Shown here: one piece after another, positions 1 through 7,747 of the stretch | Layout of the letters: each line of letters starts with the position of its first letter | How positions within the stretch are numbered: position 1 is the stretch's first letter | DNA from: Candidatus Ulvibacter alkanivorans | GTDB taxonomy: Bacteria; Bacteroidota; Bacteroidia; Flavobacteriales; Flavobacteriaceae | Reading direction: 5' to 3' | NCBI RefSeq assembly: GCF_003333325.1 | Contig: NZ_QOLC01000041.1 | Span: 1 to 21,773 of the forward strand | DNA: 21,773 nt | Translations under genes and position numbers: made by a program | The notes under the pieces: model-generated | The model's input: the letters and a program-made list of their open reading frames with translations, nothing else | What the model was told of the DNA's origin: nothing | Databases searched by the model: none

Positions 1-10
1 ACGTATCTAT

Positions 11-2017
11 ATGAAATCCCAAACTGCGACCAAGGTCCATTTTAATTACGATCGAAGCGATCTTTCCGAATCTACCTTATTAATCTTATACCAACGCATG
101 CTTAAACCTCGTTTGATCGAGGAAAAAATGCTCATATTATTACGGCAAGGGAAAATATCGAAATGGTTTAGCGGTATTGGCCAAGAAGCGATCTCGGTAG
201 GAGTAGCCTCTGTTTTAAACGCTGATGAATACATTCTACCAATGCATCGAAACTTAGGCGTTTTTACCACTAGAGAAATATCACTGTTTAGACTGTTCTC
301 CCAATGGCAAGGAAAAGCCAATGGTTTTACAAAAGGTCGTGATCGCAGTTTCCACTTTGGTACGCAAGAATATAAGATCGTTGGGATGATCTCTCACTTA
401 GGCCCACAATTTGGAGTGGCAGACGGAATCGCATTAGGAAACAAACTAAAAGACAACAACCAAGTATGTGCCGTATTCACCGGCGAGGGCGGAACCAGCG
501 AAGGCGATATACACGAAGCAATGAATGTCGCTTCGGTTTGGAAATTACCTGTCCTTTTTTGTATCGAGAATAATGGTTACGGACTTTCAACACCTACAGA
601 CGAACAATACAATTGTGAGCATTTGGCCGATCGCGGTAAAGGCTATGGGATGGACGCACATATAATTGAAGGCAATAACATCTTAGACGTTTATAAACAA
701 TTAACCACTATTGTAGAAAGCATGCGTTCCAATCCGAGGCCTGTGTTAGTTGAGTTTAAAACTTTTAGAATGCGTGGGCATGAAGAGGCTAGTGGTACTA
801 AATATGTACCACAAGACCTAATGGATGAATGGGAGGTAAAAGACCCGCTGATCAATTTTGAGAATTTTCTAGTAGACCAAGGATTGCTTTCCGAAGAAAA
901 AATAGATACCTATAAACAGGACATTAAAAAAGAAATTGATGAAAATCTGGAGCTCGCGTTTAAGGAACCGGTAATTATCGCTTCTGAAAGTTCCGAAATA
1001 AATGATGTATATAAGGAGTTTGAATATAAAGCTGTTATTGAAAACGATACTACAGAAGAACTTCGTCTCGTAGACGCGATCTCCCAAGGATTGAAACAAT
1101 CGATGCAACGACACGAGAATTTAGTCATCATGGGACAAGACGTCGCAGAATACGGCGGTGTTTTTAAGATCACAGAAGGTTTTGTAGATGAATTTGGTAA
1201 AGACAGAGTTCGAAACACACCCATTTGTGAATCGGCCATAGTGTCGGCAGCGATGGGATTGTCGATCAACGGATTTAAAAGTGTGATGGAGATGCAATTT
1301 GGTGATTTCGTGACTTCCGGTTTTAACCCTATTGTTAACTATTTGGCTAAAAGCCAGTACCGTTGGAATCAGAATGCCGATGTGGTAATTAGAATGCCTT
1401 GTGGTGCAGGGGTGGGAGCCGGTCCTTTTCACAGTCAGACCAATGAAGCCTGGTTTACGCACACTCCGGGACTCAAAGTGGTATATCCGGCCTTCCCGTA
1501 CGACGCCAAGGGCTTGTTAGCTACGGCAATCGAAGATCCTAATCCGGTGTTGTTCTTTGAGCACAAGGCCTTGTACAGAAGCATTAGACAGCAAGTTCCT
1601 ACTGATTACTACACCCTTCCTTTAGGCCAAGCCGCTCGATTACGAGAAGGAGATGCTATTACTATTATAACATATGGAGCGGGAGTACACTGGGCGCTAG
1701 ACGTATTGGAGGAAATGAAAACTGTTGCTGCCGATCTTATCGATTTACGGACACTTTCGCCATTAGATACAGAAACTATCTTCAATTCTGTTAAAAAAAC
1801 ATCCAAGGTTTTAATAGTGCAGGAAGATTCACTTTTTGGTGGTATCGCATCCGATATAAGCGCATTAATTTCGGAGCATTGTTTTGAATGGTTGGACGCG
1901 CCGGTGCGCCGACTGGCAAGTTTGGAAACACCCATCCCATTCGCTGCGAACCTTGAAGAACAGTACCTTCCGAAGCGAAAATTAAAAGCTGTTTTAAGCG
2001 AACTTATTGCTTATTAA
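11..2017 (+). CDS. 2-oxoacid dehydrogenase E1, alpha and beta subunits fused
   Basis: This 668-residue protein is a thiamine-diphosphate E1 component of a 2-oxoacid dehydrogenase complex; it would decarboxylate a 2-oxoacid (branched-chain or pyruvate-like) and pass the acyl group to lipoyl-E2. Residues 1-320 form the alpha half, with the ThDP motif running from GEG (158-160) to NN (187-188) and the phosphorylation-loop-like region RGHEEASGTKY (255-265). Residues 345-668 form the beta half, with GQDVAEYGG (375-383), NTPICESAIV (402-411) and EMQFGDF (427-433). Separate subunits are usual in many bacteria; the fused form is common in Bacteroidota. The ATG at 11 fits the family's N-terminus, but the frame stays open to the window edge, so a slightly earlier start cannot be excluded. 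No E2 or E3 gene is visible nearby. Substrate is not determined by the sequence. Confidence 0.93.
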   Translation: MKSQTATKVHFNYDRSDLSESTLLILYQRMLKPRLIEEKMLILLRQGKISKWFSGIGQEAISVGVASVLNADEYILPMHRNLGVFTTREISLFRLFSQWQGKANGFTKGRDRSFHFGTQEYKIVGMISHLGPQFGVADGIALGNKLKDNNQVCAVFTGEGGTSEGDIHEAMNVASVWKLPVLFCIENNGYGLSTPTDEQYNCEHLADRGKGYGMDAHIIEGNNILDVYKQLTTIVESMRSNPRPVLVEFKTFRMRGHEEASGTKYVPQDLMDEWEVKDPLINFENFLVDQGLLSEEKIDTYKQDIKKEIDENLELAFKEPVIIASESSEINDVYKEFEYKAVIENDTTEELRLVDAISQGLKQSMQRHENLVIMGQDVAEYGGVFKITEGFVDEFGKDRVRNTPICESAIVSAAMGLSINGFKSVMEMQFGDFVTSGFNPIVNYLAKSQYRWNQNADVVIRMPCGAGVGAGPFHSQTNEAWFTHTPGLKVVYPAFPYDAKGLLATAIEDPNPVLFFEHKALYRSIRQQVPTDYYTLPLGQAARLREGDAITIITYGAGVHWALDVLEEMKTVAADLIDLRTLSPLDTETIFNSVKKTSKVLIVQEDSLFGGIASDISALISEHCFEWLDAPVRRLASLETPIPFAANLEEQYLPKRKLKAVLSELIAY

Positions 2018-2020
2018 TAC

Positions 2021-2039
2021 TTTAACAATTGCTGTTAAA
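2021..2039. promoter_or_regulatory. 7-bp palindrome between E1 and the DUF1328 gene
   Basis: TTTAACA and TGTTAAA are perfect inverted repeats separated by 5 bases, beginning 3 bases after the E1 stop codon. No T-run follows, so it is a poor intrinsic terminator; an operator or RNA-processing hairpin is possible. About 40 bases further on, TACCTTAG (2078-2085) resembles the Bacteroidota -7 box TAnnTTTG, but no clear -33 box was found. The role is inferred only. Confidence 0.3.
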
Positions 2040-2115
2040 CTTAAGATAAACATTCTCTATCGAACTTCTTTGTTGCGTACCTTAGTGATATACTAATCAT
2101 TAAAACAAATAAATT

Positions 2116-2277
2116 ATGGTACGTTGGATCGTTATTTTTCTAGTAATCGCAATCATTGCAGCAATTTTTGGTTTCGGAGGTATTGCCGAAGGAGCTACTG
2201 ATATCGCAATGATCATCTTTTGGATATTCTTAGTACTACTAGTACTGTCTTTATTATCTAGATTATTCAGAAGATAG
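2116..2277 (+). CDS. DUF1328 (YtjA-like) small membrane protein
   Basis: A 53-residue protein made almost entirely of two hydrophobic segments (about residues 4-19 and 31-48) joined by a short turn with the sequence GFGGIAEGA, and ending in the basic tail RLFRR. This matches the DUF1328/YtjA family of tiny inner-membrane proteins, whose length is typically 50-60 residues and whose function is not established. The ATG at 2116 follows an AT-rich leader; the stop is TAG. It sits alone between the E1 gene and a lipoprotein pair on the same strand. Related proteins are often found with stress or envelope genes, which fits the OmpA-type neighbour, but no role can be read from the sequence. Confidence 0.82.
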   Translation: MVRWIVIFLVIAIIAAIFGFGGIAEGATDIAMIIFWIFLVLLVLSLLSRLFRR

Positions 2278-2333
2278 AATTACCCATTCATCAATCAATT
2301 TCTATCAACTTAAACACTAAACACGAAACACTT

Positions 2334-2813
2334 ATGAAAAAATTAATGTTATTAGCTGTTTTGGCGGCCACCGTATTTGCGTGTGGTGTGCCAAAAACGG
2401 TTACTGAATCACGAAAGATTATAAAAGGATATTGGAATCTCGATAGGGTAAGCTACAGCGAGTCCGGCACCTTTAATGCTACACTGCTAAGTGATACTTC
2501 GGCAGAATGTTTTGAAGGCAGTACATGGCGTTTTATTCCGAATAACAATACTGGAGTGTACACCATAAACGATGCAAATTGTCCTACCGGAGATCGTAAT
2601 TTTATCTTTACAATTCAGGAGATCGATCCTACTACCGGTTTGTACGATTTCTTACTGAAACCTACCAATGAAAAAGGAAAATCGGATGACAATGTTGGCT
2701 TTAGGCTAAGGTTGGCACAACTTAACGAGTCCTCTATGCGATGGGAACAAACTGTTACATTAGATGGAGCTCCCTTTCAAATAAATATGAACTTTTCTAA
2801 AATAAACAAATAA
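2334..2813 (+). CDS. Lipocalin-like lipoprotein
   Basis: A 159-residue secreted protein. The first 17 residues form a lipoprotein signal with lipobox TVFAC, Cys17 being the expected lipidation site. The rest is rich in beta-strand-like stretches with a KGYWNLDRV start (about 31-39), which resembles the small lipocalin-like lipoproteins (Lipocalin_4 type) of Bacteroidota. Two further cysteines (in AECFEG and ANCPTG) could form a disulfide. The stop codon shares its last A with the ATG of the following OmpA-domain gene (TAATG), so the two are very likely co-transcribed and translationally coupled. The ligand is unknown, and the lipocalin assignment is by fold pattern rather than by a sharp motif. 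Confidence 0.72.
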   Translation: MKKLMLLAVLAATVFACGVPKTVTESRKIIKGYWNLDRVSYSESGTFNATLLSDTSAECFEGSTWRFIPNNNTGVYTINDANCPTGDRNFIFTIQEIDPTTGLYDFLLKPTNEKGKSDDNVGFRLRLAQLNESSMRWEQTVTLDGAPFQINMNFSKINK

Positions 2814-3520
2814 TGAGAACATTTTTGAAACAATTTTCTTACGCAGCCTTAGCGCTTGTATTTATAGCAAGTATTAGTAGTTGCGAGGCGACGAGAAATG
2901 CAAATAATAAACAAAAAGGTGCTGTAATCGGTGCTGCCGGTGGAGCCATTCTTGGTGCCATCATTGGAAACAATGTAGGTGAAGGCGGAAATGGTGAACT
3001 TGGTGCCGTTATTGGTGGAGTCGTTGGTGGTACAGCCGGTGTGATCATTGGTAACAAAATGGACAAACAAGCTCAGAAGATCGAGCAAGAAATTCCCGGT
3101 GCTCAAGTAGAGCGAGTGGATGACGGAATTGTTGTAACCTTCGATGAGAACAGTGGTGTGTATTTTGACACAAATAAGTACAACATTAACGCTGCATCTC
3201 AGGCTACGCTAGACAAGCTCACAAATGTATTGAGAGAATACCCAGACACGAATGTATTAGTTGTTGGGCATACCGACAGTACGGGTTCTGAAGAGTATAA
3301 TATGACCCTTTCAAAACAACGTGCACAATCGGTAACCAATTACTTTACAAATGTTAAAGGATTAAGCTCAAGCCGATTTACCACTAACTGGTACGGAGAG
3401 CAAACCCCGGTCGCCGACAATAGTACGGCCGCAGGTAGAGCACAAAACCGTCGTGTAAATGTGGTTATCGTTCCTAATGAAAAAATGATACAGGATGCCG
3501 AAGCAGAAGCCGGTAACTAA
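2813..3520 (+). CDS. OmpA-family lipoprotein with glycine-zipper domain
   Basis: A 235-residue envelope protein with three parts. Residues 1-24 form a lipoprotein signal (lipobox ISSC, Cys24). Residues about 36-82 form a glycine zipper of GxxxG-type repeats, probably a membrane-embedded or oligomerising hairpin. Residues about 110-222 form an OmpA C-terminal domain that binds peptidoglycan: VYFDTNKYNI at 117-126, VGHTDSTGS at 151-159 with the diaminopimelate-binding Asp155, and the conserved RAQNRRVNVVI near 209-219. The architecture matches YiaD-type proteins, which tether the outer membrane to the cell wall. It overlaps the preceding lipoprotein gene by one base and is followed by a clear terminator, so it ends its transcription unit. 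Confidence 0.9.
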   Translation: MRTFLKQFSYAALALVFIASISSCEATRNANNKQKGAVIGAAGGAILGAIIGNNVGEGGNGELGAVIGGVVGGTAGVIIGNKMDKQAQKIEQEIPGAQVERVDDGIVVTFDENSGVYFDTNKYNINAASQATLDKLTNVLREYPDTNVLVVGHTDSTGSEEYNMTLSKQRAQSVTNYFTNVKGLSSSRFTTNWYGEQTPVADNSTAAGRAQNRRVNVVIVPNEKMIQDAEAEAGN

Positions 3521-3545
3521 TTATTATATATTCACAATTCAGAAG

Positions 3546-3580
3546 AATCCCGGAGCAATCTTGTTTCGGGATTTTTTTTT
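3546..3580 (+). terminator. Intrinsic terminator after the OmpA-type gene
   Basis: AATCCCG (3546-3552) pairs perfectly with CGGGATT (3567-3573) across a 14-base loop, and the stem runs straight into a tract of T ending at 3580. It separates the envelope-lipoprotein genes from the biosynthetic cluster, whose first start codon lies only 28 bases downstream. Confidence 0.85.
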
Positions 3581-3607
3581 CTGAAATAATTCAGCGTACT
3601 TTAAAAG

Positions 3608-4735
3608 GTGAGTGCAGAAAAAACATTTGAAGTGATCATTGTAGGAGGTGGAATCGCAGGTCTTACCAGCGCCATTCACCTTTCCCAACAAGGAATTGAA
3701 GTATTGCTTATTGAAAAATACGAATATCCCAATCACAAGGTATGTGGCGAATATGTTTCTAATGAAGTGCTATCGTATTTAAAAGATCTGGGAGTTGATC
3801 CGTTACTACATGGCGCCCTTCCAATTTCAAATTTTTTAATTAGCGATCAAAAAGGAAATGAACTTACAGCTGCACTTCCGCTTGGCGGATTTGGAATTAG
3901 CCGATATGCCTTCGATCTGCTGTTGTATACGCACGCTAAGAAGCAGTGTTCCTTTGTTTTTGATACTGTGCAACACATCAATTTTCGCGACGATCATTTT
4001 ACGGTTATCACTTCAACGAATGAATATAAAGCACACTATGTTATTGGTGCCTTCGGAAAACGCTCGAATTTAGATAAGACCCTAGATCGTGATTTTATAG
4101 ATCGCAAATCACCATGGTTGGCGGTTAAAGCACATTATGAATTCGATCTTCGGAAAGATACGGTTGCGCTACACAATTTTGAGGGCGGTTATTGTGGTCT
4201 TTCTAAAACAGAGACCCATGCTGTAAATGCTTGTTACCTTGCTACCTATGCTTCATTTAAAAAATATGGGGCGATTGATGATTTTCAAGAGAAAGTACTT
4301 TCAGAAAACCCCTACCTAAATCAGTTTTTTAAACAGGCTGTACCTTTATTCGATAAGCCCTTAACCATAAGTCAGATCTCTTTTCAAAAAAAACAGCCTA
4401 TAAAAGAGCATATCTTTATGGTGGGCGATAGTGCCGGACTTATCCATCCACTTTGCGGTAACGGTATGGCGATGGCCATTCACAGTGCTAAACTTGTATC
4501 CGATCTGCTTTCCGAAGCAATAAAACAGCATACGGTAGATCGCCAAACATTAGAAAAAAAATATAAGGCTGCTTGGCAACAAACCTTTGCCAATCGGTTG
4601 GCGACGGGTAGACGCATACAACGGCTTCTGCAGAACCCAACGGCTACTGCCTTCGGATTTCAAATTGCACAATTGTTCCCGGCCATAGTGCCTGCCATAA
4701 TTCGAAAAACACATGGAAACCCAATTGAAGTATGA
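3608..4735 (+). CDS. FAD-dependent oxidoreductase of the type III PKS cluster
   Basis: A 375-residue flavoprotein of the geranylgeranyl-reductase / PHBH-like monooxygenase superfamily. It has an N-terminal FAD-binding Rossmann motif (VGGGIAGL, 12-19), the acidic ribose-binding residue Glu36, a KVCGEYVS segment (44-51) and the second FAD motif VGDSAGLIHPLCGNGM (272-287). No signal or membrane segment is evident. The start is GTG at 3608: an in-frame TAA at 3602-3604 rules out extension, and no early ATG exists. Its stop overlaps the methyltransferase start as ATGA, implying translational coupling. In srs-type alkylresorcinol pathways of Streptomyces a flavoprotein hydroxylates the ring next to a PKS and methyltransferase, and by analogy this enzyme may oxidise the polyketide ring. 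Reduction of a double bond, as in geranylgeranyl reductases, is the main alternative. Confidence 0.86.
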   Translation: MSAEKTFEVIIVGGGIAGLTSAIHLSQQGIEVLLIEKYEYPNHKVCGEYVSNEVLSYLKDLGVDPLLHGALPISNFLISDQKGNELTAALPLGGFGISRYAFDLLLYTHAKKQCSFVFDTVQHINFRDDHFTVITSTNEYKAHYVIGAFGKRSNLDKTLDRDFIDRKSPWLAVKAHYEFDLRKDTVALHNFEGGYCGLSKTETHAVNACYLATYASFKKYGAIDDFQEKVLSENPYLNQFFKQAVPLFDKPLTISQISFQKKQPIKEHIFMVGDSAGLIHPLCGNGMAMAIHSAKLVSDLLSEAIKQHTVDRQTLEKKYKAAWQQTFANRLATGRRIQRLLQNPTATAFGFQIAQLFPAIVPAIIRKTHGNPIEV

Positions 4736-5466
4736 TCTATTATGCCACTAAATATCGTTCACAACAGGCGGAGATCATGGATGATTTCATGCTTCAAGGC
4801 GATGAATTACAACGCTTACTAACCGACCTTCGGAAAGTGAACAGCTTATTGGGTGGAGTAGCAATAACAATGAACGGCATCGAAAAGTTGGTACAAGACA
4901 TTCCTGTAGACCAAGAAATTACCATACTCGATATAGGATGTGGCGATGGTGAAATGCTTCGTGAATGCGCGCGCTTCGGAAACAGAACAGGAAGAAAATT
5001 AAAACTCATCGGTCTTGATGCGAACGACCATATACTTTCAATTGCAAGAGAACGGTCTGTGGATGATACTACTATTTCGTTTCAGCAGTGCAATGTCTTT
5101 TCCGAAGAAAAAAATCAGATTCCACAGTGCGATATTGCCTTATGCACCCTGTTCCTTCATCATTTCGACGATAAAGAGATCGTTACATTATTACAAAGAA
5201 TTCTACTTCGAACGAAAGTAGGAGTGGTTATCAACGACTTACATCGCAGTAGGTTCGCTTTCGAGCTTTTTAAAGTATTTAGTGCTATCTTTCTAAAGAC
5301 CAAAACGGCCAAATACGACGGATTGGTTTCCGTAGCCAGCGGTTTCAAAAAAAAGGAAATTAAACGATTAGAGAAGCAACTTGAAAATGTAAAGACAAGC
5401 CTGAACTGGCGATGGGCTTTTCGCTATGAATGGATTCTAAAAAAAATTGATGAGCATAACAATTAA
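4732..5466 (+). CDS. SAM-dependent methyltransferase of the type III PKS cluster
   Basis: A 244-residue class I methyltransferase. Motif I is ILDIGCGDG (65-73), followed by the acidic residue of the GLDAN segment (Asp96), and a CDIALCTLFLHHF stretch (133-145) typical of UbiE/small-molecule methyltransferases rather than DNA or rRNA enzymes. It overlaps the flavoprotein gene by 4 bases and the polyketide synthase gene by 17 bases, so the three form a coupled unit. The trio PKS + methyltransferase + flavoprotein is the arrangement known from srsABC in Streptomyces griseus, where the methyltransferase modifies the alkylresorcinol product. Here the most economical reading is C- or O-methylation of the ring. 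The sequence does not tell which atom is methylated. Confidence 0.88.
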   Translation: MIYYATKYRSQQAEIMDDFMLQGDELQRLLTDLRKVNSLLGGVAITMNGIEKLVQDIPVDQEITILDIGCGDGEMLRECARFGNRTGRKLKLIGLDANDHILSIARERSVDDTTISFQQCNVFSEEKNQIPQCDIALCTLFLHHFDDKEIVTLLQRILLRTKVGVVINDLHRSRFAFELFKVFSAIFLKTKTAKYDGLVSVASGFKKKEIKRLEKQLENVKTSLNWRWAFRYEWILKKIDEHNN

Positions 5467-6502
5467 AGCAGTTGCAAAGCAGCTCCCAAAATATTCACGA
5501 GAGACTAAAGAGATACTTCCATTTGTAGAACAATGGCTATCGGGTAAAGAAGACAGGTTTAAACGAAAGGTACTAAAGATCTTCGAAGGGGCCGGTGTGG
5601 AGAAACGCTACTCGATCATGGATGCTCCGGAAGTGTTCTTTTATAACAGTTTTGAAGAACGCAACGATATTTACATTCGCGAAATAAAAGAGTTGGGACG
5701 AGAGAGTCTTAAAAAAGCACTGAAGAAAGCCAACTGGGAGGCGACTGACATAGATTTTATAATTACGGTGAGCTGTACAGGGATCATGATACCCTCGGTA
5801 GATGCCTATCTTATTAACGACCTTAAGATGCGTCAAGATGTAATACGACTCCCGGTTACTGAAATGGGCTGCGCTGCAGGCGTCTCCGGAATTATTTACG
5901 CCAAAAACTTCTTAAAGGCGAATCCGGGAAAACGTGCGGCAGTAATTGCACTGGAATCGCCAACGGCCACTTTTCAGCTAAATGATTACTCCATGGTAAA
6001 TATGGTGAGTGCCGCTATCTTTGGCGATGGTGCTGCTTGTGTGCTATTAAGTTCGAACGAGGAGGACGATGGACCAAAGATTCTGGGAGAAGCAATGTAT
6101 CATTTTTACGATGCCACAAATATGATGGGGTTTAAACTTGTTAATTCCGGTTTGCAAATGATCCTAGATAAAGAGGTCCCACAAAAGATCGCTTCTCACT
6201 TCCCAGAAATTATCCATCCATTTTTATCAAATTACGGAAAGACCATAGAAGATATAGATCATCTTATTTTTCATCCTGGTGGAAGGAAGATCGTTGAAAC
6301 TGTTGAAGATTTGTTCGGTAGTCTGGGTAAGAATATTGATGATACCAAAGAAGTTCTTAAATTATACGGGAATATGAGTAGTGTAACCGTATTATACGTA
6401 TTAGAACGATTCATGGACCGAAAGCCAAAGGCCGGTGAATTAGGACTTATGCTAAGTTTTGGTCCCGGATTTTCTGCACAGCGAGTATTAATTTCTTTTT
6501 AA
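5450..6502 (+). CDS. Type III polyketide synthase
   Basis: A 350-residue chalcone-synthase-like enzyme; type III PKSs use an acyl starter directly, extend it with malonyl-CoA and cyclise it to resorcinol, pyrone or phloroglucinol products. The catalytic triad is complete: Cys141 in EMGCAAGVSG, His275 in IFHPGGRK and Asn308 in YGNMSSVT. The C-terminal loop SFGPGFSAQ (336-344) matches the family's GFGPG motif. The length is normal. The reading frame also allows TTG at 5447, one codon upstream; ATG at 5450 is preferred. The gene overlaps the methyltransferase by 17 bases and ends 2 bases before the reductase gene. It is the core of the cluster. A long-chain acyl starter from the neighbouring fatty-acid enzymes is inferred, not shown. 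Product class is unresolved. Confidence 0.93.
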   Translation: MSITIKAVAKQLPKYSRETKEILPFVEQWLSGKEDRFKRKVLKIFEGAGVEKRYSIMDAPEVFFYNSFEERNDIYIREIKELGRESLKKALKKANWEATDIDFIITVSCTGIMIPSVDAYLINDLKMRQDVIRLPVTEMGCAAGVSGIIYAKNFLKANPGKRAAVIALESPTATFQLNDYSMVNMVSAAIFGDGAACVLLSSNEEDDGPKILGEAMYHFYDATNMMGFKLVNSGLQMILDKEVPQKIASHFPEIIHPFLSNYGKTIEDIDHLIFHPGGRKIVETVEDLFGSLGKNIDDTKEVLKLYGNMSSVTVLYVLERFMDRKPKAGELGLMLSFGPGFSAQRVLISF

Positions 6503-6504
6503 AA

Positions 6505-7284
6505 ATGGAACATTCATTCAAAAATAATTGGGCAGTGATTCTTGGCGGTAGCAGTGGTCTCGGATTGGCTTCGGCGCAGCTATTAGCGTCACATGGCATG
6601 AATATTTGCATCGTTCATCGCGATCGTCGTAATGCATTACCCGAATTTAACAAAGCGATAGATGAGATGACAGCTCAAGGAGTGGATGTACGTACTTTTA
6701 ACAAAGATGCGCTTGCTTCGGCAACACGACACTTAGTGCTCAATTCAATTCCCGAACAAAAGGTAAAGTTGTTGTTGCACAGTATTGCCAAAGGAAGTTT
6801 AAAACCTATGGTAGCCGAAGATGATGACGCTTTGCTAACACGAGAGGACCTAGCAGTTACATTGCATGGTATGGCTACAAGTTGGTACGAATGGTCTCAG
6901 GACCTCATTCGATCGAATAAATTTATAAATGGTGCAAGAAATATTGCATTTACAAGTGAAGGAAACACCAAAGTATGGCCCGGCTACGGTGCGGTCTCTG
7001 CAGCAAAAGCAACCCTGGAAGCCCTCATGCGAAACATGGCTGTTGAAATGGCGACTTTAGGGATCACTACAAATTGTATTCAAGCGGGGACCACTTTAAC
7101 ACCCTCTTTTAAACGTATACCGGGAAGTGATCGCTTAACACAACTGGCAAAAGAAAGAAATCCGATGGAGCGATTAACCACTCCCCAAGATGTCGCGAAA
7201 GTAGTGTATTTGCTTTGCAAAGAAGAAGCTAACTGGATTAACGGCAGCGTTATAAAAGCCGACGGAGGAGAAAGCATTCGATAA
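6505..7284 (+). CDS. FabI/FabL-like enoyl reductase (SDR family)
   Basis: A 259-residue short-chain dehydrogenase. The NAD(P) motif is GGSSGLG (14-20) and the C-terminus carries the INGSVIKADGG signature (245-255). The active site reads Tyr161-x6-Lys168 (YGAVSAAK), the spacing typical of FabI/FabL enoyl-ACP reductases; classical ketoreductases such as FabG use Tyr-x3-Lys, and no such pair is present. LLLHSIAKG (89-97) also resembles the FabI region after beta-4. It therefore probably reduces an enoyl-ACP intermediate in the dedicated acyl-chain module. It starts 2 bases after the PKS stop codon and ends 4 bases before the dehydratase. Substrate and cofactor (NADH or NADPH) are not determined. 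A ketoreductase role is the alternative, but is less consistent with the active-site spacing. Confidence 0.82.
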   Translation: MEHSFKNNWAVILGGSSGLGLASAQLLASHGMNICIVHRDRRNALPEFNKAIDEMTAQGVDVRTFNKDALASATRHLVLNSIPEQKVKLLLHSIAKGSLKPMVAEDDDALLTREDLAVTLHGMATSWYEWSQDLIRSNKFINGARNIAFTSEGNTKVWPGYGAVSAAKATLEALMRNMAVEMATLGITTNCIQAGTTLTPSFKRIPGSDRLTQLAKERNPMERLTTPQDVAKVVYLLCKEEANWINGSVIKADGGESIR

Positions 7285-7288
7285 GCTT

Positions 7289-7747
7289 ATGAAAATGACA
7301 ACTGCCGAAATACTCGAAAAACTACCCTACGACAACCCTTTTTTGTTCGTGGATTCAATTGTGGCAGTTTCTGAACAGGGAATAGAAGGCAAATATACGT
7401 TTCGGAAAGATTTGTTTTTTTATGAAGGCCATTTTAAAGGAAACCCCGTAACACCCGGTGTATTGCTCACCGAATGTATGGCACAGATCGGTTTGGTTTG
7501 CTTCGGAATCTATTTACGTTCAGAAGAAAATGTAACGAATATCGCACAGCTACAGGTAGCACTTACCACTACCGACATAGAATTCTTACACCCGGTTCTT
7601 CCTGAAGAAACCGTCACTGTAATTTCTGAAAAAGTGTATTTCCGATTTAATAAACTGAAATGTAAGGTGCGTATGCTCAACCAACAAGGTACAACGGTGT
7701 GCAAAGGCATTATAACCGGCATGTTAATTCCGAAAGCAAATGAATAA
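7289..7747 (+). CDS. FabZ-like 3-hydroxyacyl-ACP dehydratase
   Basis: A 152-residue single hot-dog-fold dehydratase. The catalytic pair is visible as His48 in EGHFKGNPVTPGVL (47-60) and Glu62 in LTECMAQIG (60-68), which correspond to the FabZ/FabA motif HFPGxPVMPGVLxxExxAQ. The enzyme would dehydrate 3-hydroxyacyl-ACP to the enoyl form that the upstream FabI-like enzyme then reduces. Initiation is at ATG 7289 (a second ATG lies two codons later). The last 8 bases overlap the ketosynthase gene. The housekeeping fabZ of Bacteroidota is commonly fused to lpxC or placed in the lipid A region, so this looks like a dedicated copy for the cluster. Confidence 0.88.
   Translation: MKMTTAEILEKLPYDNPFLFVDSIVAVSEQGIEGKYTFRKDLFFYEGHFKGNPVTPGVLLTECMAQIGLVCFGIYLRSEENVTNIAQLQVALTTTDIEFLHPVLPEETVTVISEKVYFRFNKLKCKVRMLNQQGTTVCKGIITGMLIPKANE

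Noticed and set aside
3597..3604. TACTTTAA as the -7 box of the biosynthetic operon
   Set aside because: It lies only 4 bases before the GTG start and no TTTG box is found about 20 bases upstream.
5447..5449. TTG start for the polyketide synthase
   Set aside because: An ATG follows immediately at 5450 and is the more likely initiation codon.
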